DNA of 64,000 nt, taken from Parathielavia appendiculata. Lineage: Eukaryota; Ascomycota; Sordariomycetes; Sordariales; Chaetomiaceae. The DNA lies in the NCBI RefSeq assembly GCF_033297405.1, contig NW_026944221.1:2645327-2709326 (forward strand), given 5' to 3'. Below the pieces are notes generated by a model. That model worked only from the letters and a program-made list of their open reading frames with translations. It had not been told where the DNA came from and made no database searches. Each line of letters begins with the position of its first letter. Positions within the stretch are counted from its first letter, which is position 1. Of this stretch, positions 22,600-30,321 are shown piece after piece. The position numbers and the translations under genes were made by a program.

Positions 22600-23676
22600 A
22601 TGAATCGCCAATCACACTATTCCACGCCGAAAAAGGCGAGAATACGAGGGACGATTGATTATCTCGAATCTCGTCATATCCCGCACTTCAAANNNNNNNN
22701 NNNNNNNNNNNNNNNNNNNNNNNNNNNNNNNNNNNNNNNNNNNNNNNNNNNNNNNNNNNNNNNNNNNNNNNNNNNNNNNNNNNNNNNNNNNNNNNNNNNN
22801 NNNNNNNNNNNNNNNNNNNNNNNNNNNNNNNNNNNNNNNNNNNNNNNNNNNNNNNNNNNNNNNNNNNNNNNNNNNNNNNNNNNNNNNNNNNNNNNNNNNN
22901 NNNNNNNNNNNNNNNNNNNNNNNNNNNNNNNNNNNNNNNNNNNNNNNNNNNNNNNNNNNNNNNNNNNNNNNNNNNNNNNNNNNNNNNNNNNNNNNNNNNN
23001 NNNNNNNNNNNNNNNNNNNNNNNNNNNNNNNNNNNNNNNNNNNNNNNNNNNNNNNNNNNNNNNNNNNNNNNNNNNNNNNNNNNNNNNNNNNNNNNNNNNN
23101 NNNNNNNNNNNNNNNNNNNNNNNNNNNNNNNNNNNNNNNNNNNNNNNNNNNNNNNNNNNNNNNNNNNNNNNNNNNNNNNNNNNNNNNNNNNNNNNNNNNN
23201 NNNNNNNNNNNNGCTGGGCGGCAGTTGGGTACGACTTCAAGTCACAGCTTGTGTGGTATGGTGTACCTGGCAACTCCAACGGCAAGATGACCATGCAGGT
23301 CTATAGAGACCACATCCTCGAGGCTGTGGTTGGTGGTTGGCTTCGCGAAGGCCAGTCGTTTGTTCTCGAGGAGGATAATGACTCTGGCCACGGTACAAGC
23401 AAGAGCAATATCGTACGCGCTTGGAAGGAACAGAACGGCTTGGAGTCTTTCTTCAACTGCGCTCAATCCCCTGATTTTTCTCCCATTGAAAAGGCATGGC
23501 AGGGGCCGAAGCAGTATGTAAAGAAGAGGCCTTGCTGGGACGATGAAATCGTGAAGGAGCTAGCCGAAGAGGGCTGGGCAGCAGTTAAGCAAGAGACTAT
23601 CAATGCCTGGGTTGACAACATCCCTCAGATCTTCAAGGATTGCTTGGAACTAGAAGGCGCTATGACTGGGAATTAG
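22600..23676 (+). CDS. Tc1/mariner-type DDE transposase (gapped)
   Basis: The protein begins MNRQSHYSTPKKARIRGTI, a start typical of fungal Tc1-like transposases with an N-terminal helix-turn-helix. It continues after the gap with a DDE_3-type C-terminal half. Visible catalytic residues are the Asp in VLEEDNDSGHG and the Glu in SPDFSPIEKAW, with 37 residues between them; Tc1 has 34. The first catalytic Asp lies in or near the N-run. The frame before and after the gap agrees and gives 358 residues, normal for the family, so the 520-base gap length is probably close to real. The enzyme would cut and rejoin DNA at the flanking inverted repeats. Confidence 0.8.
   Translation: MNRQSHYSTPKKARIRGTIDYLESRHIPHFKXXXXXXXXXXXXXXXXXXXXXXXXXXXXXXXXXXXXXXXXXXXXXXXXXXXXXXXXXXXXXXXXXXXXXXXXXXXXXXXXXXXXXXXXXXXXXXXXXXXXXXXXXXXXXXXXXXXXXXXXXXXXXXXXXXXXXXXXXXXXXXXXXXXXXXXXXXXXXXXXXXXXXXXXXXXXXXWAAVGYDFKSQLVWYGVPGNSNGKMTMQVYRDHILEAVVGGWLREGQSFVLEEDNDSGHGTSKSNIVRAWKEQNGLESFFNCAQSPDFSPIEKAWQGPKQYVKKRPCWDDEIVKELAEEGWAAVKQETINAWVDNIPQIFKDCLELEGAMTGN
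22693..23212. other. Assembly gap (520 N)
   Basis: An unbroken run of N inside the transposase gene. Nothing can be said about its content. Confidence 1.
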
Positions 23677-23747
23677 TTTGCAATTGAGATCATTCAGTTC
23701 GGCCATGATCTACTGATGTTTCTGATCATTGAATTCTGGGGTGACGC

Positions 23748-23778
23748 TTTTGGTGTGCCTTTTTTTTTGTCCAGGTGG
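23748..23778 (-). repeat. Right terminal inverted repeat of Tc1-like element
   Basis: Complement of the left repeat at 22505-22535 with about five mismatches, including the long A/T run. Confidence 0.8.
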
Positions 23779-23819
23779 GGCCCGCCAACCTGCATCAGCC
23801 GTGCCTGGACTGGTTCCTA

Positions 23820-24331
23820 GACGAGGGTATTTGGCACTATGTTGCCAGTCGCACTGCGCTTTGTGGGGCTCCCTCCCCCTCATCAAAGCTCAAACCTAAC
23901 CCTTTTCTCGAAGTTCGTATCGCACTGCAAGGCGCATTGTATCGCTCAAATGAAACGCATCTCAATGCATTCAAATCCATAAAAATGCTTCGCTCTATTA
24001 TGTTCGATTGAGCGATGTGATGCGCCTTGCGGTGCGATATCCGGGTGGCCTGGCGATCTGGGTTGCGGGGCAGAGAAGCTGTACCTAACCCTGACGCATT
24101 TTTCGCTATCGCACTTTGCATCGCGCTACACCGCATTGCGCATCGTCAATTGAACTGCAGTGTAATGCGCACATCCATCGATTTACATCGTTTTTTACAA
24201 GCGTTCAACTGTATTTGATTGATGCGATGTGATGCAGTTCAATTGAGCGATGCGGCACCCGACACCATGGTGGGTGAGGCCCCACATAGTGCTGTGCGAC
24301 TAGGAGCATAGTGCCAAAAGCCCTCCTTGTT
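23820..24331. mobile_element. Non-autonomous inverted-repeat element, copy 1 (MITE-like)
   Basis: A 512-base element flanked by TA (23818-23819 and 24332-24333). It has terminal inverted repeats with a core of about 39 bases (23830-23868 and 24280-24318) starting TTTGGCACTATG and ending TGTGGGG. It contains no credible ORF. Inside are two further inverted pairs built around CAATTGA and GCGATG: 23916-23955 with 24003-24039, and 24134-24160 with 24231-24255. A second copy at 29238-29771 shares the whole layout. It lies 42 bases from the Tc1-like element, but the terminal repeats differ, so it is not a deletion derivative of that element. Confidence 0.8.
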
Positions 24332-24439
24332 TACTCAGACCCATAAACCATCGACTAGCCGTCAAAGCCGAACTTTCATCCCTTCCACACTCAACAACAG
24401 CCCTACAATTACATAGCCTAGAATCCTGCCCGACTCCTT

Positions 24440-25054
24440 ATGGCTGACAGACACGCCACCTCCTCCAGGATCCAGTCGCCCGGTGTTTCCAAAGCTCGCA
24501 GCGGGATAGCATCCACATCTCACAATGTGCGCCGCAATCTCTTTCAGAGCCAGATCACGCGTCGTCCGCCAGCCGGCTCGTCGATGCCATCTGGGGAGCT
24601 GCATTTGGATGACGATGTGCACGAAGAGCACCACCACCATAGCCAATTCCAATCCCAGCCTGAGACAGCATTTCCCCAGGATGACGACATCGTAGTGCGC
24701 AACGACAACGGCGAGATTGAGATGGGCGACCCACCAACACCGACCATCGGCGACCCCGAGGACCTGGAGGCGCAACACGAGAACGAGTTGGAGAGGCAGC
24801 GCCTGGCCGACGCGGTGAAGCAACATCGGATTGACCAGCACAGTGTTCCTTCGCAACCTGAAGGCAAGGATCCCTTTTGCTTCCCCAGCAGCAAGTGCTC
24901 TATCATACCTTCTGTCCGCGTGACTAAATCCAACCATTTCGCTTCGACCACAGAGCTCCTCGAAGCTGTCAAGGCAAGCCTGAGGGCCAAGGTCGCCGCC
25001 CTAGGAGATGATAATTGGCTGTATGAGCCGGAGCTACCACAGCGCCACCAGTGA
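24440..25054 (+). CDS. Conserved-looking fungal protein of unknown function
   Basis: A single-exon frame of 204 residues with a proper ATG. I do not recognise the family. Features: a Ser/Arg-rich basic N-terminus (to about residue 45), an acidic, His-rich middle with an HEEHHHH run, a conserved-looking block with GEIEMGDPPTPTIGDPEDLE, a predicted helix (about 108-130, rich in Glu, Gln and Arg), and a C-terminal helix TTELLEAVKASLRAKVAAL ending near DNWLYEPE. The TPTIGDP block could be a proline-directed phosphorylation site. The stretch around FCFPSSKCSIIP (about 145-157) differs in character and might be an unrecognised intron. It converges on the GET4 gene with 73 bases between stop codons. 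Confidence 0.7.
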   Translation: MADRHATSSRIQSPGVSKARSGIASTSHNVRRNLFQSQITRRPPAGSSMPSGELHLDDDVHEEHHHHSQFQSQPETAFPQDDDIVVRNDNGEIEMGDPPTPTIGDPEDLEAQHENELERQRLADAVKQHRIDQHSVPSQPEGKDPFCFPSSKCSIIPSVRVTKSNHFASTTELLEAVKASLRAKVAALGDDNWLYEPELPQRHQ

Positions 25055-25127
25055 CGGGCGTTCCTGCCGAAGTCTCTAGTCATTGAATCTCAATTCGAAT
25101 GCGCAATGCTCCTGAAAAGTAGAACAC

Positions 25128-26255
25128 TCAGTCCAACCCCTCGGCAGCGGGCGCCTCCACCCGGCGAGCCGCTGGCCTACTTTGCCCCCCACCAGGCGCG
25201 CCGCCACCAAACAGGCTCCCCATCATATCGAACAAGGGATTGCTTTGCCTCGGCCGCTGAATACCAAAGTACATCTCGGCGACCATCTCAAGCGCCGTGT
25301 CCCACGCCCCGCCAAGCTCGCTGAGGTTTGCCGCGTACTTGTTCTTCAGTTGCCGGAACAAATCGGGGCTTCCCTTTTGCACCGCCAGCAGGAGCAACCC
25401 AAGAAAGTTGAGCAGCGGCAGGCTGGGGAAGACGCGGACATCCGAGGCCTGAGAGCTCACATCCTGCACGGCCAGCCCCTTATTATCGGCGGCGAGGGCG
25501 CTGACGAAGGCTCGGTACGACGCGTTGGCAGCGCGGACGTTGGCGACGAGTAGATAGGGGAGCACGGCGCGGGCGCAGTAGAGGGGCGCCGTGTGCAAGT
25601 CGTCCTCCTTGTACCACTCGTACTCCATGCGGCTGAGCACCTCGGCCGACTCCTTGGTGCCGAGTATCAGGTGCCGCTCCGCCTCCTCGGGCTCGTACTC
25701 CTCGGCATACAGCGAGCCGACCACGTGGTGCAGCTCCGGGTCGCCGGCCGGGTAGTCGCCGAACTTTCTGGACCACCTGTGTTCGCATAGTTGTATCTAG
25801 TCAGCCGCCCAAACCCTCAAGCCACAAAAAAAAAAAAAAAAAAAAAAACTCCAGAAAATTTCAATAAAAAATATAACAACTCCAAATGGGTGACAAACGC
25901 ACTCAATCATCTCCTTAATGAATTTCTTCCGCATCGGCTCGTCCCGATCAAACAGCCTCAAGCAAGTCAGCAGCTTGCCGCGCGACCCGCCGTCGGGCTT
26001 CTGCCCGGCCTGCCGGTACACGTCCACCAGCAGGATCGCCAGGTCCCCGCCGCTGCCGCCCTGGCCCGCCCGCAGCAGCGCCTGCGACACGTTGGACAGG
26101 ATGTCGACCGCCGCGCCATAGTTGTTCTGCTTGGTGTAGCGCGCCGCCACGAGCCGGGTCTCCTGGGCCGCCTCGTACTGCTCTTCGAATGCGCCTTCGG
26201 CAATGCGCTTTTGCAGGCGCGCGATAATTTTTTCAATTTTGGACGAGGAGGACAT
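25128..26255 (-). CDS. get4: Golgi-to-ER traffic protein 4 (tail-anchored protein insertion)
   Basis: Get4 joins Get5 and links Sgt2 to Get3 so tail-anchored proteins can be handed to the ER. Exons in coding order are 26255-25903 and 25776-25128 (333 residues). ATG 26255 (MSSSSKIEKIIARLQ) is chosen; the upstream in-frame codon is TTG. The protein is an all-helical repeat: YEAAQETRLVAARY near residue 30, FIKEMIEWS across the intron, then GDPELHHVVGSLYAEE, EAERHLILGT and YLLVANVRAAN. The C-terminus is Gly/Pro-rich. The 126-base intron carries a T-run of 23 on the coding strand. Splicing gives the family-typical EWSRKFGDYPAGDPELHH. Confidence 0.93.
25826..25848. repeat. 23-base A homopolymer inside the get4 intron
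   Basis: An uninterrupted A run on the + strand, so a T run in the get4 transcript, about 50 bases before the acceptor. The true length may differ because long homopolymers are often misread. Confidence 0.9.
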
Positions 26256-27765
26256 GGTGCTGCTGTTTATATGTGTTTTCAAATCGGTCGGGAGGGTAGA
26301 TGAGGAGTGCGTGGTGGGTGCTGTCGTTGACGGCTGTTGATCTGCCCAAGAAGCTCCTCTCGTTCACTTGTTCGTGGGGTTTGTTAAACTATGCGCGCCG
26401 TGGAAAATCAGAAAGACCAGCAGAGGTGCAGAAGGAAGGCACTACTTTTGTTGTAGGCTCGTGGGCAAGTCTTGCCGCATTGGAAGCTTTAGATAATCGT
26501 CGCTGGCAGCTGCGAAGTGTTGCTGTCAAACAGCTCCTGGCCGGCGCCCGCCTTGCTTGGACCTTCCCATGGACAACAACTGCCCCGCAATGCTTCTTTT
26601 GGTTTCTAGGTCTCTTTGGCTTGCACTAATGCTAATTAAACCATGCTCTGTCTAAACTAGCAAGTTCGCCCAATTTCACACCCTTGGTTAATTCGGGCTT
26701 TTATACTTTAAATCATTACCTTAATGTCCGCTTCATCTTATCTGACTTTTTTCCTTTCTCCTGCTCAAAATCTAAAGTGGCGAGCATAATTCTCTAGGTC
26801 TTTGCTCTAGTATGCTCCGACCTGCCTTGTTATGCTTCGAAGTGAGGCCAAACTGTTGAGCTACCCATCTCAAACTTACAGATATTGTGATCAGTCTTTG
26901 TTGGAATACCATTCAACAGGCATTGGGGGTCGCGAGACAATTACAAAGTGTGTCTGACGTTAAGCACAACATCGACAAACTTTTGAATTCGCCACTTGTT
27001 TCCAACCTGGGCTGCATCTTGCACCCCAATTGTTGCCCTCGCACAAATGGTGAGAGCCATCATTCATTGTTTATCACTACTCAAAAGGATTCAAAACTTG
27101 GTGCCTCACAAAGTAGTTTGTATAAGGCAGTTTTGGGCTCGCGAATTCCACGTACACAAACCGAGTTCATGCATGCCCCAACACCTGACAGCCGCCAAGC
27201 TGTGATTACCTGACGTACTCTCCCTAGAGCCAGTCTTATTTATGCCACAAGTACCTCGTCTTTTGCCATAAAGGGCCTGGATATGGTGTACTTGGTGGAG
27301 CCTCCTCCTCTCCCGTGAAACTCGCTACAGATTGTCTAGTTGCGGCCGCCCTTGGGCCATTGTGTCTAATTTGCGAACCCCTCAGGGGGATATAGGTCCG
27401 CTTTGCCATTGTTGCTTGACTAAAGGCGCATCAAGTACGGTACTGGCTAACCAGTTTGCCTGAATGCTGCTGCAACTAAGGCACAGTAGGGCCAGAGCCT
27501 CAATCACCGAGGTATTATATCAATTCACCTCCAGGCTGGGTAAGGTCCTTACACCCATACCCTCAATCCGATATCAGAACGCTTTCCTTCTTATCCTGAC
27601 TTCTGCTGCCACAGGACGTTTCCACGACGCCTCATAAGCCGAGCACTGGCTCGATAGCGACGAACATTCAAGCACATCTTCCAGTTATAGTGGCGTTGCA
27701 GCTCTCATCTTCCGTAAGGGCTCTCTTGCATCAGGCGTGAGAATCTCGGGGGCCATAACTGACCC
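26256..27765. other. AT-richer intergenic region
   Basis: 1.5 kb upstream of get4 without a supported gene. From about 26600 the sequence is clearly richer in A and T than neighbouring genes. An open frame at 26887-27213 begins at a non-ATG codon and has no motif. It may be old transposon debris, but no repeat ends are visible. Confidence 0.45.
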
Positions 27766-28902
27766 ATGTCAGCTGAACTAGCAGTCTCGATGGACGACAC
27801 GCTAATGTCAGACTCTCCGAATCACGATGACGACGCTTGCGTAGTGCGTACCAGAGCGACCAGTGTTTTCAAAGTCGAGAACACGGAAGAGGCCCAGGAG
27901 GAGGAACTCAACAGGCTGATTGAGGAGTATCCGCTCTCGATCGGGCTCTGCATAACATTGCAGTGGAACTTCAACCGGAGGCTCACCACGCCACGCCCTA
28001 CGAAGACCCGGTTGCCGGCCAAAGAACCAGCTACCACGGCATCTTGAGGAGCCTCATGCGGACAGCACAGAGCATTTCTGTCTGGATGGGGCACCACGCA
28101 AGTTGGATGCAGGCAAGGGATCATGCGAGGATGCCTCGCCTGCCAACATTCACCCAGATCCGGCCCCTCCGATACCTCGATCTAGACAACGAGGACATGC
28201 CAGCGCACATTGTCACGTCTCTTACACACAGCGGCCTGGACTGGATATTGACTGGCAGCCGTCCAACACGCTTCTGGAGGGACGCACGGCTGAATGACCG
28301 CGAGTGGAGAGAAAGGCATATGGACGACTCCGATCCAGCTTGGCCCACCAAGGACACACGCGCTAGAGGAAGCCGATGCGAGGAAGGTCGAAGGGCTCAT
28401 GCTGGCAGTGTTTCCAAGACGGCCCCGCGGCATGCCCGCCCGAAACCGGTCAACCGGAGACGACGAGCAAAGCAACAGAACATCGACTCAGGCTGAGAGC
28501 GCCAACAAATTCATAGGTGTGTTCAGCTCCTCAGACGGCCCCTCATCCAGAATCCCAGCGCTCGGATCGGCATGGAAGGACAACCTCACCTCGGCGCAGG
28601 CTGCCTCAACCGAACTGTTCAAGGCGCTGAACACGGCCATCCTCCAGCTCAACAGGGAAGTCACTGAGCAGAAGACTACCACGGCGCAGGTCGAGGCGGA
28701 GCTGCGCCAGACCCAGCAGCGCGTTCGGCAGCTCGAGGCAGCGTCTCGCTAGCGCGCCCGAAACCCGGCGGATTGGGTCGGTCTGCTGCAGCGCGTGGCA
28801 GACCTGGAGAGTGCCAACAAGAAGGCCAGGGATGCCGTGTCCGCCCTGCAAGACGCATATAACCATCAACAGCAGCATCTTGCGAACACACTGATGATAT
28901 GA
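27766..28902 (+). pseudogene. Broken gene with acidic N-terminus and C-terminal coiled coil
   Basis: A reading frame can be followed in pieces. It starts at an ATG (27766 or 27790) with an acidic region (MDDTLMSDSPNHDDDACVV, then a Glu-rich helix to about 27915). A possible 38-base GTATCC...GCAG skip leads to a Pro/Arg-rich stretch ending in a stop at 28291-28293. The sense continues in another frame from about 28300 (GIWTTPIQLGPPRTHALEEA) through a Ser-rich linker to a Gln/Glu coiled coil (REVTEQKTTTAQVEAELRQ). A TAG at 28750-28752 interrupts it, after which the coil continues in frame to 28902. At least one frameshift and one stop break it. The family is not recognised. Confidence 0.5.
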
Positions 28903-29237
28903 ACAGAGCCAAATCTAAGTCTTTCCCCTCACCAGCCGTAGGTGGCCAATATAAGGTTACCGGTAGTGGGACAAGGTCAACCCATCAGGTTACCTGGGGA
29001 GGAGAACCAGCTTCTCCCAGGCCCTCCGATGGCTGCCAGGCGTTGGCCTTCCTTCTCCCACCACACAATTTTGGATCGGTCTGCGAAATGACTGCTTTGC
29101 CAGCACATGAGGGTCAAGTAAAAAAAGAGTCGGTGGCGGTGACATAGGAACGAACTAGGGGGTCGGAGCTGATGAAGGAACGACTCGGAAGAATGTCGAT
29201 ACTCGCGGCGGATATCAGATCACATTCATTTCATGTA
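28903..29237. other. Short intergenic stretch
   Basis: 335 bases between the broken gene and copy 2 of the inverted-repeat element; nothing recognisable. Confidence 0.5.
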
Positions 29238-29771
29238 GAGGGGGCCATTTGGCACAATGCTGTCGGTCGCACTACACTATGTGGGGCTACTCCCCTCATA
29301 CAAAACCCCAACCCTGCCCCCCATTTTTTTACTTTTAGTTAATTTTTATTGTGAACTGAACCTACATCACATGTCACCCGGACGTCGTACTTACTGTAAG
29401 GTGTACTGCATCGCTCAATTGAACTGCATCTTCGTGCACTTAGATCTATCAAGTACATTGCTCTATGGTGGTTCAATTGAGCGATGTGATGCGCCGTGCA
29501 GTGCGATGTCCGGTGGATTGGCGATGTGGGTGCGGCGCAGAGAGCTATCGCCTGACGCATTTTTCGCTGTCGCACCTTTGCATCACACGATATATCGTAT
29601 TGCACATCGTCAATTGAACTGTAGTACATTTCCATTGCTCTGCAGGCGTTTGACTGTATTTGAGTGATGTGATGGGATGTAGTTCAATTGAGCGATGTGG
29701 CCTGCGATGTGTGTTAGTGTCACCCCACATAGTGCGGTGCGACCAGGAGCATAGTGCCAGATGCCCTTCCC
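29238..29771. mobile_element. Non-autonomous inverted-repeat element, copy 2 (MITE-like)
   Basis: A 534-base element flanked by TA (29236-29237 and 29772-29773), with a terminal repeat core at 29248-29286 and 29723-29761. It has the same internal plan as copy 1: TTCAATTGAGCGATGTGATGC near 29471-29491 facing an inverted partner near 29410-29435, and CATCGTCAATTGAACTG near 29606-29622 facing GTAGTTCAATTGAGCGATG near 29679-29697. It differs from copy 1 at many scattered positions, so the two inserted or diverged long ago. The 136-codon frame inside it begins at a non-ATG codon and reads through repeat arms, so it is not a gene. Confidence 0.8.
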
Positions 29772-29773
29772 TA

Positions 29774-30321
29774 CTGTAACTCTTTCAAAAGGCAGCATTC
29801 ACTGCCATCTCCAATTCACCATATTGGCAGCTAAACGTCAAGATGATGGACTTGCTCAGGGGTATCATACCGTCCAATGCATCCGGATGCTACTCCCAAG
29901 TCATGCCTACATTACCACTAACCTGATAACGTCAACCAGAACCCCGCTGAGGTTCTCTAAAACTGACAGAATGTGTAGTCCGTATTCTATCCCCCGTTCC
30001 CAACCCACCGTGCTAAAACCACGCTGATGACTGAACAACTGATAATGCGACCCAACCCGACATTCATCCTCACCACCAGCACCCACTCGTCCGGGCCCGT
30101 TTCGTCACGCCCGCCGGATCCGCCTCGCTCATCACCCTCCTCTTTGGTCTCAGAGCAGGGAGGATTACCCCCTTCACAGCTTCCCTGTCGGCACTCGGGG
30201 AGCCTGATTCGATTCGGGACGACGACGACGCCGACGATGACGAAGGCTGGTTCAAGTTCATTCCTGACAGTCCTGAATGACCACGTCGCTCCACTCCCCA
30301 CTCCCTTGAAGAGCCCTTTTC
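29774..30321. other. Intergenic region downstream of the UBA/UIM gene
   Basis: 550 bases with no recognisable gene; the right part probably holds the 3' end of the minus-strand gene that stops at 30322. Confidence 0.5.

Larger units (their letters stand above)
22505..23778 (+). mobile_element. Tc1/mariner-type DNA transposon (with assembly gap)
   Basis: A transposase gene is flanked by imperfect inverted repeats of about 31 bases: left 22505-22535 (begins CCACATGGACAAAAAAAA) and right 23748-23778 (complement begins CCACCTGGACAAAAAAAA). Both continue as GGCAC-CCAAAA with a few mismatches. I could not find a clear TA target duplication, so the exact ends may extend a few bases outward. An N-run covers the middle of the transposase. 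The remaining coding parts show no stop codons, so this copy looks fairly young and not damaged by repeat-induced point mutation. Confidence 0.8.

Noticed and set aside
22505..24331. Idea that the MITE-like element derives from the adjacent Tc1 element
   Set aside because: Terminal repeats differ completely (CCACATGGACAAAA versus TTTGGCACTATG).
29257..29667. 136-codon ORF inside element copy 2
   Set aside because: Starts at a non-ATG codon and reads through inverted repeat arms; copy 1 does not keep it.
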